In this document: positions 31,166 through 39,602 of the stretch, piece by piece
Layout of the letters: every line of letters starts with the position of its first letter
How positions within the stretch are numbered: position 1 is the first letter of the stretch
DNA from: an uncultured bacterium
GTDB lineage: Bacteria; Actinomycetota; Thermoleophilia; Solirubrobacterales; 70-9
DNA: 39,602 nucleotides
Assembly: GCA_903901855.1 (NCBI GenBank)
Contig: CAIUSP010000058.1
Coordinates: 1 to 39,602 of the forward strand
Direction: 5' to 3'
The notes under the pieces: model-generated
What the model saw: the letters and a program-made list of their open reading frames with translations, nothing else
Databases searched by the model: none
Told to the model about the DNA's origin: nothing
Program-made: the position numbers and the translations under genes

Positions 31166-32725
31166 CTACGGCAGCGGCCAGACGTGCTGGTACTGGGTGT
31201 TCTCGGAGGGGAACCCGATCGAGGCGAAGTCCCCCTGCTGGACGCAGGTGGGAGCGGGGACGGTATTGGTGCTCGGCACGCCGCCGAACGCGAACTGCTG
31301 GATCCGGCTGAACTGGAGCGGGGTGAACGGGGTGCTCCCTCCGTTGGTGATGGTGGCGCTCGCGCCGCTCGAGCACTGTCTGGTCTCGAATCCGGCGAGC
31401 GGGCCGAAGAAGAGCGGTGGGTCACCGGTGGGCACGGCCGCCACGTAGGGGTTGCCGCGGGAGGTCTCGAACCGGCCGATACTGCCACTACCGACCAGAG
31501 ACTCAGGATTCAATGCGGTCGAGGTTCGCAACACCTTGACCTTCCTGGTCGTACCAGGCGAGACGAGGATCGCATTCGTCGCCGCAGCGACGTTGCCCAG
31601 AGTAGAAGCGAACTCGCGCCGGTAGTCGCTCAAGCCGTTGAGGATCGGGGTCACCTGGCGTGTGAATGGCGTCGACTGGGCGAGCAGAGGCTTGAACCCG
31701 CCCTGCGATGCGGTCGAAGTCGGATCCACCATCGTCTGCAGCGCGGGGATACCCGCGGTCGAGTTGTCCTCGACCTGCTTCAGTCCGACGAAGAATCCCT
31801 CGGCCTGAGGTGAGAGCTTCGCTAGCTGCTCGAAGGTACCGCTGAGCTGCTTGGAGGCAGGCAGCATGCTGTTGACCACCGGCTGCGCCGTGGAGGAGAA
31901 ACTGTCGAGCTTGCGCAGTGTGAGCCGTGACTCGCGCAGGAAGGTGGGCAACGCTACGAAGAGGTCGCGAAGATCGTCGTCGCGATTCCCTGTGGTGGTG
32001 AAGACCGTGTCGGCATTCTCGATCAGACCGCGAAGCTGCCCGCGCCGCTCGCTCAGAGCCTCGAAGACCTCGCCGCCATTCCTCAACAGTCCGCTGACCG
32101 CAGCGTCCTGGGTAGCCAGAATCTGCACCAGCCGGTTGGCATCGGCGGTGAAGGGCTCGAGCGTCCCGAAGGCAGTCGATATCGCATAGCCGTTGCCATC
32201 GGTCGCCGCCGCCGAACCCTGCATCCAGACGCGGAACGCGAGACGGGTCCTCTCGTCGAGCGAGCGGAATATCTCGTCGAGCTGGACCGACTCGGCCACC
32301 TGAGCGGGCGGCAGGGTGTCGCCCTCAGCGAGATCCGGACCGCTCCGCGTACCGGGGGTCAATTCCACGTAGGTCTCACCCAGCAGAGTCTTCTGGCGCA
32401 GCATCGCGCGGCTGTCCGCGGGCAGCGGTGCGTACTGGGCATCGAGCTCGATCGTCGCGGTGGCGGTTCCGGTCTCCCCTTCACCGTCTCCTGTGTTGAG
32501 GTCGATCGCCTTCACCTTGCCGACCGAGACGTTCGAGATCCGCACATCAGATTCGACCGCGAGCTGGGTTCCCTCCTTGAACGGGATCTTGACCCGATAG
32601 CCCTCAGGCGTGAAAGGAACCGGACCACCGAACGAACTCCAGAGGAAGAGGAGCAGTCCGAAGCAGGAGAACGCGAAGAGGACCGGGATGACCACCTGTG
32701 AGAGTTTTGGTTTGCTCTTGCCCAT
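31166..32725 (-). CDS. MlaD/Mce family protein (sixth and last of the cluster)
   Basis: A 519-residue substrate-binding subunit of a Mce lipid-type ABC transporter: N-terminal membrane anchor (about residues 10-31), MlaD domain at about 42-131 (YRVKIPFKEGTQLAVESDVRISNVSVGKVKAID, then RAMLRQKTLLGETYVELTPG), and a long helical Mce region with repeated SVQLDEIFRSLDE and LNPL-like stretches. A C-terminal tail of about 100 residues has a Cys pair (Cys465 and Cys499 by approximate count). Mce proteins form hexameric tubes that carry lipids or sterols across the envelope. There is no lipobox. The ATG at 32725 is 6 nt from the previous stop. It closes the Mce operon; the next gene has its own promoter. 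Confidence 0.9.
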   Translation of the reverse strand: MGKSKPKLSQVVIPVLFAFSCFGLLLFLWSSFGGPVPFTPEGYRVKIPFKEGTQLAVESDVRISNVSVGKVKAIDLNTGDGEGETGTATATIELDAQYAPLPADSRAMLRQKTLLGETYVELTPGTRSGPDLAEGDTLPPAQVAESVQLDEIFRSLDERTRLAFRVWMQGSAAATDGNGYAISTAFGTLEPFTADANRLVQILATQDAAVSGLLRNGGEVFEALSERRGQLRGLIENADTVFTTTGNRDDDLRDLFVALPTFLRESRLTLRKLDSFSSTAQPVVNSMLPASKQLSGTFEQLAKLSPQAEGFFVGLKQVEDNSTAGIPALQTMVDPTSTASQGGFKPLLAQSTPFTRQVTPILNGLSDYRREFASTLGNVAAATNAILVSPGTTRKVKVLRTSTALNPESLVGSGSIGRFETSRGNPYVAAVPTGDPPLFFGPLAGFETRQCSSGASATITNGGSTPFTPLQFSRIQQFAFGGVPSTNTVPAPTCVQQGDFASIGFPSENTQYQHVWPLP

Positions 32726-32731
32726 GGTTTC

Positions 32732-34111
32732 CTAGGGGTAGGGGACGCACTGGTCGGGGTCGCTTGGATTCGGAATACCGAGCTGCTGAGGGGTCGGTAG
32801 CCCGGCTAGCGCGATGATCGTGCTCAGATAGGGGTCGTAGGCCTCCACCGACTGCGCGTAGTTGCGGGTGTTGCAGTCGAGCAGCGCAGTTGCTCTCCCG
32901 AGCGGGCCGTTGGCGTCCTCGAGGCTGAGCGTGGAGTTCGTGTTCCGATTCAGCCACTGCAGCCAGAAGAGGTAGGACTGCTTGGTCGCGGAGTTCTCCG
33001 GGTTGTAGGCGAGGGCATTGAAGATCGAGTTGAAGTCGGTCAACCCTGACTTCAGCGGCTCGGTCGAATAGCCGAGCCCCTGGGACGCAAGCTGGAGTGC
33101 CTTGATCGGCCCGGGCGAACCGCCTCCGTAGAGGGTCTGGGTGAACGGACGAACCTGAGTCTGGAGTGGACCCACCGTCTGGGTGAAGAACGGCTGCAGC
33201 TCGCGCAGGGCAGGTGCAAGGGCCTTCGCCCCCGGAAGTGACTTGGTGAGGGCCGGCTTGGCCTGGAGCGAGAACTCGTTGCCGTAGGTGACCGCGTTCC
33301 TCGTCGCCCTCAACGCTCCGGGCAACTCACGGATTGCCGCGCGCAGAGAGCTCTCCTGCGCCGCGAAACCAGCCAGTGCCTGGTCTGAGTAGGTGACGAA
33401 GTCGGCAACCGCATCATCGCTTTCGGCAAGCGCCGCTGAGACCAACCCGAAGTTGTGGATACCTTCGGCGATGTCCGTACGGCGAGCCGCCATGCCCTTG
33501 TTGATCAGGCCGATATCGCGCACCGCAGGCTCGAAGCGCCTCATCACATCGCCGAGCCGGCGGCCCTTCTCCACTCCACCGAAACCTTCGGCACCTCCGG
33601 CCAGGAGGAGCTTGAGGTAGTCACGAGTGTCCGTGTCGAGAACCGTGAGGAACTCGTCGGGGTTCACGTTCGGCTCGGTCTGCGACAGCGGGAGGGTCTC
33701 GCCCTCGGTGACCTTGGGCGCATCCTCGGTGCCTGGGTCCAGTGCAAGCACCATGTCGTTGAGTCCGGTCTTTGGCCGCAGCAGGATGCTCGCATCACGG
33801 TGGATCAGGTCCGAATATTCGTCCTCGACCTCGACCGTGACGACCGCGGTTCCGTCCTCTTGTTCCACGCCCGTGACCTCCCCGACGCGCACTCCGGCGA
33901 TGTCCACGGACTGGCCCTGACCCGGTGTGACCGCCTGCGCGGTACTGAACTCGGCGCTCATCTCGAAGGTCTTCTTGCCCAGGCCGGGGAACCACTCGGG
34001 GAAGTCGGCGCGCTGGTTGACCAGGATCACGAGCGTCGTCGCCACGCCAGCGATCACCAGCAAGAGGATCGCTACGAAGTCACGCAGGTGGTCGTTGATT
34101 GCTTTCTTCAT
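32732..34111 (-). CDS. MlaD/Mce family protein (fifth of the cluster)
   Basis: A 459-residue protein: N-terminal membrane helix at about residues 11-31 (FVAILLLVIAGVATTLVILV), MlaD domain at about 47-131 (FEMSAEFSTAQAVTPGQGQSVDIAGVRVGEV, then ASILLRPKTGLNDMVLALDPGTED), and a helical tail with the typical PDEFLTVLDTDTRDYLKLLL segment. The C-terminus ends in a Cys-containing PDQCVPYP. In mycobacterial operons the protein at this place (MceE) is usually a lipoprotein; here no lipobox cysteine is seen. It lies 8 nt after the preceding gene and 6 nt before the next. Confidence 0.9.
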   Translation of the reverse strand: MKKAINDHLRDFVAILLLVIAGVATTLVILVNQRADFPEWFPGLGKKTFEMSAEFSTAQAVTPGQGQSVDIAGVRVGEVTGVEQEDGTAVVTVEVEDEYSDLIHRDASILLRPKTGLNDMVLALDPGTEDAPKVTEGETLPLSQTEPNVNPDEFLTVLDTDTRDYLKLLLAGGAEGFGGVEKGRRLGDVMRRFEPAVRDIGLINKGMAARRTDIAEGIHNFGLVSAALAESDDAVADFVTYSDQALAGFAAQESSLRAAIRELPGALRATRNAVTYGNEFSLQAKPALTKSLPGAKALAPALRELQPFFTQTVGPLQTQVRPFTQTLYGGGSPGPIKALQLASQGLGYSTEPLKSGLTDFNSIFNALAYNPENSATKQSYLFWLQWLNRNTNSTLSLEDANGPLGRATALLDCNTRNYAQSVEAYDPYLSTIIALAGLPTPQQLGIPNPSDPDQCVPYP

Positions 34112-34119
34112 CTCTCAGC

Positions 34120-35658
34120 TCACGGTCCGAAGGGGAAGGGTTCAGCCTGCGGAGACGGCGCGCCCACCGCGGCCGCAGGTCCATTGAGGTTGGGGATGGA
34201 CTGGTCCTGACATAGGGCAGAGGTGCTGAAGGCAGGCTGAGTCGATCCTCCAGTCAGGTCGAGAACCGGACGGGTGCCCAGAGGCGTTGCCATCGCGTTA
34301 CCCCACAGGAGGTTCTGCGGCCCCTTCTCGGGGTTCGTGGCAGAGACCGAGGTTGGTCCGCCGCCGGGCTGGGTCCGGAAGAAGCGTCCGTTGCCGTCGA
34401 ACCCTTGCGTCGCGCCTGCGAGGTTGACCGCGCTGTAGAAGAAGTCCATGTAGCTGGGATTGCCGGTCGAGAAGGTGTCGGTGCCCGAATCCTGGATGGG
34501 CGTGTTGCCGGTGGGTATGAGCACCTCTGTGCCGCACTTCGAGAACCGCTCGGTCTGGGTGAACACGCCGGGTCCGAACACGCCGGTGCGCCCGGCAGGC
34601 TGACCGGTCTGGGCGAGCTGTGACGCCGTCCACGCCAACTCATTCGCCTGGAGCAGCTGAGAGGCCTGGGTCAACCACGGCGTGCCGGTGGTGATCGTGT
34701 CTGGCAACTCCCGCAAGCCCGGCGTGATGCCGCGAGTCCAAGCACGCAAAGCAGGCAACGTTTCGTTCAGGTGCCTCAGCGAAGGCTCGGCCTGCTTCAT
34801 GGTCGGTCCGAGTTCCGCCACTGCCGCCTTCAGGCTCTTCGACTCGGCGGCGAGCGCTCCTGTGAAGGTCGCGTAGTTGGTGATCAGGCTCTGCAGTGAC
34901 TGCTCATTGGCCGCCAGTACACCGAGCACGATCGCGTTGGACCTGAGCAGGTTCCGCAGATCGTCGGGTTCCGTTCCCTGCAGTGCCTCGTTGACGATCG
35001 CACTGTCGCGCCCTGCCTGAGCGCCGTAGTCGAGCGCTGCGTTCAAGGCCTCTCCTCCGGTAACCGGAACGACGGTGGTGTCATCGGTGGTACCCGAGGT
35101 CGCGGTGGTGGGCTCCTCGTTCAACGCCGTCCCGAGGCCGCTCAGTGTCTCAACCAGATTCTGTCGATCGTCTGACTGGAGCGCGGTGAGCACCTCGTCG
35201 ATCTGGACCGACGTCGCAGTTTGGGTGATCGGGATCGTGTCACCGCTTGCCAACTCAGGCGTGCCGGGACTCCCCGGTCGGAGATCGATGAAGAAGTTAC
35301 CTTCGAGGAAGATGCGCGGTCGGATCTGCGCGTAGGCGTCGTCATGGATGGGCTGGCCAGCCTGATCCACTGTGAAGGTGACCTGGGAGACGCCATCTAC
35401 ACGCTCCGCCGTGAGCACCTTGCCTACGTTCACTCCGGCAACTCGCACCGGAGAGTCGGTCCGGATCTTGACCGCGTTCGCGAAGACGGCCTTCAGCGTG
35501 TATGGGTTGCCGAACGGCAGCTCCTTGGTCCAGGCGAAGTAAGTCCCCACGACCAAGGCGATGATCGCGATGATCGCGATCCGTGAACGATGCGGGGGGT
35601 TCCCCTTGCGGTAGATCCGCTCGTCGTAGTCGCGTGGCTTGTTGGTCTGTTCGCTCAT
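34120..35658 (-). CDS. MlaD/Mce family protein (fourth of the cluster)
   Basis: A 512-residue protein with a hydrophilic N-terminus (MSEQTNKPRDYDERIYRKGN), a membrane helix at about residues 26-44, and an MlaD domain at about 53-133 (YTLKAVFANAVKIRTDSPVRVAGVNVGKVL, then AQIRPRIFLEGNFFIDLRPGSPG). A helical Mce region follows, with SVQIDEVLTALQSDDRQNLVETLSGLG, then a Gly/Pro-rich C-terminus. The frame is open to 35778, but that region is Arg-rich and overlaps the preceding gene's C-terminus. The ATG at 35658, 14 nt after the preceding stop, fits the operon spacing. Confidence 0.9.
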   Translation of the reverse strand: MSEQTNKPRDYDERIYRKGNPPHRSRIAIIAIIALVVGTYFAWTKELPFGNPYTLKAVFANAVKIRTDSPVRVAGVNVGKVLTAERVDGVSQVTFTVDQAGQPIHDDAYAQIRPRIFLEGNFFIDLRPGSPGTPELASGDTIPITQTATSVQIDEVLTALQSDDRQNLVETLSGLGTALNEEPTTATSGTTDDTTVVPVTGGEALNAALDYGAQAGRDSAIVNEALQGTEPDDLRNLLRSNAIVLGVLAANEQSLQSLITNYATFTGALAAESKSLKAAVAELGPTMKQAEPSLRHLNETLPALRAWTRGITPGLRELPDTITTGTPWLTQASQLLQANELAWTASQLAQTGQPAGRTGVFGPGVFTQTERFSKCGTEVLIPTGNTPIQDSGTDTFSTGNPSYMDFFYSAVNLAGATQGFDGNGRFFRTQPGGGPTSVSATNPEKGPQNLLWGNAMATPLGTRPVLDLTGGSTQPAFSTSALCQDQSIPNLNGPAAAVGAPSPQAEPFPFGP

Positions 35659-35672
35659 GGTCTTATCCGGTC

Positions 35673-37160
35673 TCACTTCTGGGAGGGGAGTTGGTCCTCG
35701 GTCACGACCCCCTGATTGCCGGCGGGATTTCCGATCACCTGTACCTGCCTCGGGTAGGGCTCGTTGCCGGCCTCGCACTCGCGCTCATCCTGACCGGGTG
35801 CGGCCGTGTTGGGGTAGGGGTTGTAATGCAGGTAGTTGTCGCCCGGACCTTCTGCGGGGATCTCAGAGGGGGTCCCGATGTTGTTGGCTCCCGACCCGAA
35901 GTTGGGGGCGCTGAAGGAGATGAATCGCAGCAGTGACCCGAGGCTGTCTCCGGTCGAAGCGAGGTCGGCGGCGTTCCTGAACAGAAGCGTCGCGTAGTTG
36001 CAGGTGCTCTGCGCGGGACCGACGAAGGTCACCAGCGACTCCAGGTAGTCGCTCGCTCCGATCAGGGAGTCGAGGCCGGCCCGAGCTGTTGCGTCGTTCG
36101 AGAGGTTCAGCACCTCTGCGCTCAGCCCGGGCAACAGAGCATTGAACGCCGGGGCTCCCTGGAGGGCCGGGATGCCCTTCACGATCGCCTGTGAGATAGA
36201 CGGGCCTGCCTTGCGCAGCGCCGCCATTCCGGGCCGGAGGTTGGCAAAGAGCCTCGCGGTGTCGGTGAGGAAGGGACGGATTCTCGGCATGGTCTCGATC
36301 GTCACGTCTTCCGTCGCGGGGCCCTCGCTGATCGACTCCTGGATGTAGGGGCGCGAGACATCGGCCAGCGCCTGGAAGGTCTTGTCCAATCCGACGAAGG
36401 CTTGAGCCTGCTGCTCCCCGACGGGTCCGGCTTCGGCCGAGGCTGCGGCGATGGCGCGTACGAACCGGTCGAGGCGGGTATCGGTAGAAGCGAGGTTGCC
36501 CATCGCTCTCGGCAGTGCCTCGGTCAGTGGGACGAGGTTGCCGATCGCCGCGTTGATGTCTCCCCCGCGCCCAGCGAGGCCGTCGCCGAAGTTCTTCAGC
36601 TGCACCTGGATCGCCTCTCGGGTCGGCTCATCGAAGGTGTTGAAAACCTGATCGATGTCGACCGGCTCTGGACGGGCCTGAGAGAGCGGGATGGTCGCCC
36701 CCTCCGGGTAACCCTCCTGGGACTCTCCCGGGGTCACCTCGACGTACTTCAGCCCCAGTGCCGACTTGGCGCGGATCAGAACGGTCGAATCGACCGGCAA
36801 CGGCGCGACCGAGCGATTGAGTTTGAGGTCGAGCCGTGCGCTGTAGGTCCCCGCCTCACCCGTGGCATAGGTAGCTCCCTCGTCGGTCTCGGTAGAGGTG
36901 GAGCCGGTCGAGGAGCCGTTCTGAACCGCCTCGACGCCCTCGACGGTTCCCACCTGCACACCGCCGATCCGGACCTCGTTGTTGGGCACGACCGTATCCG
37001 CGTTCGGCACCAGCACCGAGACGCGATAGGTCGGTACGAAGGGCAAGCCCGTGTTGGCCTGATAGGCCAGGAATACGGCGACGGTCGCGACCAGCACTGT
37101 CACCGCGCCGACCATCACCGGGCTTGCAGCCAGAGACTGGACTCGCTTCCGCCCGTTCAT
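35673..37160 (-). CDS. MlaD/Mce family protein (third of the cluster)
   Basis: A 495-residue protein with a membrane helix at about residues 16-33 and an MlaD domain at about 44-155 (YRVSVLVPNADTVVPNNEVRIGGVQVGTVEGVEAV, then STVLIRAKSALGLKYVEVTPGES). The MlaD domain has a Ser/Thr/Glu-rich insertion of about 25 residues between strands (around residues 82-105). A helical region follows, with PVDIDQVFNTFDEPTREAIQVQLKNFG, and the tail is rich in Asn, Pro and Gly. The ATG overlaps the previous stop (ATGA), so translation is coupled to the second gene. Confidence 0.9.
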   Translation of the reverse strand: MNGRKRVQSLAASPVMVGAVTVLVATVAVFLAYQANTGLPFVPTYRVSVLVPNADTVVPNNEVRIGGVQVGTVEGVEAVQNGSSTGSTSTETDEGATYATGEAGTYSARLDLKLNRSVAPLPVDSTVLIRAKSALGLKYVEVTPGESQEGYPEGATIPLSQARPEPVDIDQVFNTFDEPTREAIQVQLKNFGDGLAGRGGDINAAIGNLVPLTEALPRAMGNLASTDTRLDRFVRAIAAASAEAGPVGEQQAQAFVGLDKTFQALADVSRPYIQESISEGPATEDVTIETMPRIRPFLTDTARLFANLRPGMAALRKAGPSISQAIVKGIPALQGAPAFNALLPGLSAEVLNLSNDATARAGLDSLIGASDYLESLVTFVGPAQSTCNYATLLFRNAADLASTGDSLGSLLRFISFSAPNFGSGANNIGTPSEIPAEGPGDNYLHYNPYPNTAAPGQDERECEAGNEPYPRQVQVIGNPAGNQGVVTEDQLPSQK

Positions 37161-38800
37161 CCGCTGACCCCCAACAGATAGCGGAGCAGTATCTCTGCCC
37201 TCGCCATCGCAGCGCGGCTCCGTTTCAGCGACTCCTTCTCTCTCGGAGTGAGATCCCTCTCGCCGCTCTGGTTGCCGGAATCTCCAGGCTGACCAGTCTC
37301 CGCCCCATCCATGGGCGGATCCATGGGTGATTCGGTTCCCGGCTCGCCTCCATCTTCAGCAGGGTCGGTGGGATCGATCTCCGGCAGGCCCTCGAGATCG
37401 GTAGGCGGCTTGGTGAGCAAGCGCGCTCCAGGCGGAGGGGTCGCGATGTAGCGCGAGAGAGGTGCCTGGGCTGCGGTCGAGGTGCGACCTCCCCAGTTGG
37501 CGATGCAGCCTGAGAGCGGGGTCCCGCGGTAGTCCGGGCAACCTGTGATCAGCACGTTTCCGCGCAGGAAGTGGCCGTATTGGTCGTAGCCGTTTGTGGC
37601 TCCAGCGAGGTTGTAGACGGTGTCCATCAGGTACTCGATTCCGTTGGTCTGAGCGAAGGTCCCGAAGGTCTTCTCGATCTCTGTGGCGGTGGAGACCGAG
37701 TACTGGTTTCCGGGATCAGGAACCGTGCCTAGGTTGTCGCCGAGAGCCTGCAGGTCACCGAAGAAACCGTTCGCGTAGGTGGCCGCCATGTCGGGCCCGA
37801 CCAGGTCGCCCGCATCACCGAGCGACTCGAGGGCCGGAATGCCCGCCTGGGCGAAAGGCGCGAGTTTCTTCGTCGCGACATTCAGGTACGGAGCGACCTT
37901 CTTGAAGTTGTTCATCAGCGGGGCTCCCTGCTTGCCCACCTTGGTCAATTCGTTCATCGTCTTCCTCACCTGCACCAGAGCGGCCGGCAGCTTGCGGATC
38001 CCCTCCTCGAGCGCCGGACGCCGCTCGGCAGTGGCTTCGGCAGAGATCGACGCATTCCGCAGGAAGCCCACCAGGGATGCCCGGTCTCTGGCCAACGGAG
38101 CCATCACCTTATTCCCGTTGTCGGCAAGGGTCTCGAGAGAATCCCGCTGCTCGGCGAGGATTCGCAGTACCTGGTTGGTCGCCCGCAAACCGGGGTTCGC
38201 TCTCTTGATCACACCACGAAGATCGTCACCTCGCGCGGCGAGACCAGCGCCCAACTCGCTGAAGATGATCCTGAACCTCTCTCGATACGGGTAGCGCATC
38301 ACGTTCTGCACCAGGTCGAGATCGACCACTTTGCCGTTGTTTTCCAGAGGCAGCAGATACTGACCTTCTCCGGGCTGACCCTCGGGGACCTGCTCCAACT
38401 CCGGCGGTGGTGGGGTTCCGGCGGCGCGTGGCTGCGTGGGAAGGCAGTCGATGAAGCGCTCGCCGATCAGCGACTGCGGCCTGACTATGCAGCTCGCGTC
38501 TGCGCGGAAGTCCTTGAACCCGCCATCGGTGATGTCCATCACGATCACCGCCTTGCCGGCCATGGCCTCGTCGCCGTCGCGCAAACTCACTATCTCGCCG
38601 GGACGCGTCACATCGACCGACTCGACCAGCCCGACTGTCGCTCCGGCGACGCGCACCTCCTCGCCCTTGACCACGAAACCCGCGTTGTCGAAGATCGCAC
38701 GAACCAGATACCGGCCTCCGTCGCCGCCCTCTGCCGGCCAGGCCCAGAAAGCGAGCCCGAACGCAGTAAGTACTCCGGCTGTCGAGAGAAGCCTCCTCAT
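37157..38800 (-). CDS. MlaD/Mce family protein (second of the cluster)
   Basis: A 547-residue protein with a short signal anchor (residues about 3-21) and an MlaD domain at about 31-120 (YLVRAIFDNAGFVVKGEEVRVAGATVGLVESVD, then ASCIVRPQSLIGERFIDCLPTQ). The two Cys in this part (about 104 and 118) could pair. A long helical region (VDLDLVQNVMRYPYRERFRIIFSELGAGLAARGDDLRG onward) precedes an acidic, Pro/Gly-rich stretch near 455-500 and a basic helical C-terminus (TPREKESLKRSRAAMARAEILLRYLL). The acidic tail is not common to the neighbours. 4-nt overlaps link it to the genes on both sides. Confidence 0.9.
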   Translation of the reverse strand: MRRLLSTAGVLTAFGLAFWAWPAEGGDGGRYLVRAIFDNAGFVVKGEEVRVAGATVGLVESVDVTRPGEIVSLRDGDEAMAGKAVIVMDITDGGFKDFRADASCIVRPQSLIGERFIDCLPTQPRAAGTPPPPELEQVPEGQPGEGQYLLPLENNGKVVDLDLVQNVMRYPYRERFRIIFSELGAGLAARGDDLRGVIKRANPGLRATNQVLRILAEQRDSLETLADNGNKVMAPLARDRASLVGFLRNASISAEATAERRPALEEGIRKLPAALVQVRKTMNELTKVGKQGAPLMNNFKKVAPYLNVATKKLAPFAQAGIPALESLGDAGDLVGPDMAATYANGFFGDLQALGDNLGTVPDPGNQYSVSTATEIEKTFGTFAQTNGIEYLMDTVYNLAGATNGYDQYGHFLRGNVLITGCPDYRGTPLSGCIANWGGRTSTAAQAPLSRYIATPPPGARLLTKPPTDLEGLPEIDPTDPAEDGGEPGTESPMDPPMDGAETGQPGDSGNQSGERDLTPREKESLKRSRAAMARAEILLRYLLGVSG

Positions 38801-39602
38801 GGGGGCCCCGGCGGCATCTGCGACGAGTCACACTCGTTCGCGGTCAGTTGACCCCCGGCGAGGAAGGGATTCGAGGAGTCGGCCGCCACCTGGGTTCCCC
38901 CGCCCGGACATCTGGCGAAGATCCCGTAGGCCATCTGGTCGTACTTCTGCGAGGGCGCGTTCGGCACCAGGTTTCCGGCGAGGTAGTTGAAGGTGAGGGT
39001 GACCGGTGAGGCCCGGACGAAATGGCCGTCCGCGTCGTAGTAGCCCGCGACCTGGCTCAGGCCAGCCAGCAGGCCGGTGAGGTCGGGGGTGTAGGGACGG
39101 GCGAACTCGAAGAACGGCATGGTCGACTCGTTTCCGCACTCGGGGACGTTCTGATCGATCGCCGAGCACTGCATTCCGTCGATCGTCGCCGGGAAGGAGG
39201 TAGACGCGGCCTGCTGGAGGTCGACCAACCCGCCGGTGAAGTCGGCCAGGTCGTAACCGTTCTTGGGTCGGTTCACGGCGTAGCGGAGATTCTTGAAGAC
39301 CGGAACCCCCTGATCAGCAACCCCCTTGAGCTTCTTCAAGAAAGGAGTCAGATTCTCTGGGGTGATGTCGGCGGTCGCCTCGATGAACGGCTCGAGGTCG
39401 GTCAGGGTCGAACGCAGGTTGACGAATGTGGTGTTGGCCTGACGGAGCGTCGGGGCGAGATACCTCAACCCTTGGTCGAGGCTTGCGTTCTCGCTCGCCA
39501 CCGCCCCCAGGGCCTCGTTGGAGTTGGACACCGCGTCGGCGAGGTCGTCACGACGTGCCGCGATGGCGGCCGTTGCCTTCGATCCATTGAGGAGGAAGTT
39601 GG
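38797..39602 (-). CDS. MlaD/Mce family protein, C-terminal part (first of the visible cluster, cut by right edge)
   Basis: The minus-strand frame is open to the window edge, giving about 267 residues of a longer protein whose N-terminal MlaD domain lies outside. The visible part is the helical Mce region (KATAAIAARRDDLADAVSNSNEALGAVA, then LDQGLRYLAPTLRQANTTFVNLRSTLTDLEPFIEATADI) and the beta-like end with YDADGHFVRASP and a Cys near the C-terminus. The GTG at 39531 that could be taken as a start is simply an internal codon. By position it is likely the MceA-type protein, with YrbE/MlaE permeases expected upstream; neither can be seen. The stop overlaps the next start by 4 nt. Confidence 0.85.
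   Translation of the reverse strand, partial: NFLLNGSKATAAIAARRDDLADAVSNSNEALGAVASENASLDQGLRYLAPTLRQANTTFVNLRSTLTDLEPFIEATADITPENLTPFLKKLKGVADQGVPVFKNLRYAVNRPKNGYDLADFTGGLVDLQQAASTSFPATIDGMQCSAIDQNVPECGNESTMPFFEFARPYTPDLTGLLAGLSQVAGYYDADGHFVRASPVTLTFNYLAGNLVPNAPSQKYDQMAYGIFARCPGGGTQVAADSSNPFLAGGQLTANECDSSQMPPGPP

Overview
The window looks like chromosomal DNA of a GC-rich Gram-positive bacterium of the Actinomycetota, most likely class Thermoleophilia (Solirubrobacterales-like). This is inferred from the high GC by eye, frequent GTG/TTG starts, 4-nt stop/start overlaps, the alaS-ruvX-mltG-aroE block, a six-gene Mce cluster and two Thermoleophilia-flavoured secreted proteins. I saw no rRNA, tRNA, CRISPR array, transposase or phage gene.

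Layout. (1) 1-198, minus: the 5' end of aroC runs off the left edge. (2) 285-6824, plus: a small membrane-anchored protein and a complete peptide/nickel-type ABC importer in the order permease C, binding protein, permease B, ATPase D, ATPase F. It has a perfect 15-bp hairpin between the binding protein and permease B. It lies between aroE and aroC. (3) 6854-15998, minus: DUF192 protein, response regulator, histidine kinase, SAF/CpaB-like protein, an IscU-like/MnmA fusion, alaS, ruvX, mltG and aroE. (4) 16059-20204: an orphan branched-chain amino-acid-type binding lipoprotein with its own terminator, an HSDL2-like SDR, a Bax-inhibitor-1 family protein, an unknown acidic protein, and a Rho N-terminal protein without the ATPase. 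(5) 20277-29072, minus: a cobalamin riboswitch followed by five translationally coupled genes, then glpD and a TalC-type transaldolase. (6) 29110-31027, minus: two divergent paralogous secreted proteins. (7) 31166-39602, minus: six MlaD/Mce proteins, the first cut by the right edge.

The most interesting part is region 5. A well-conserved B12 riboswitch precedes a secreted DUF4430 protein, a DUF4430 lipoprotein, EcfT, a fused double-ATPase EcfA, and an ECF S-component fused to a prenyltransferase-like alpha/alpha repeat domain. Animal intrinsic factor and transcobalamin consist of an alpha6/alpha6 barrel plus a small beta domain of the DUF4430 family. The operon therefore encodes the parts of a transcobalamin-like capture device split over surface proteins and wired to an ECF importer. 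The riboswitch, the domains and the gene order are read from the sequence. The role in capturing cobalamin or a corrinoid is inference.

Other points of note are the Fe-S scaffold/MnmA fusion with one scaffold cysteine lost, the ATPase-less Rho paralogue, the two-component/SAF/DUF192 group, and the transporter operon separating aroE from aroC.
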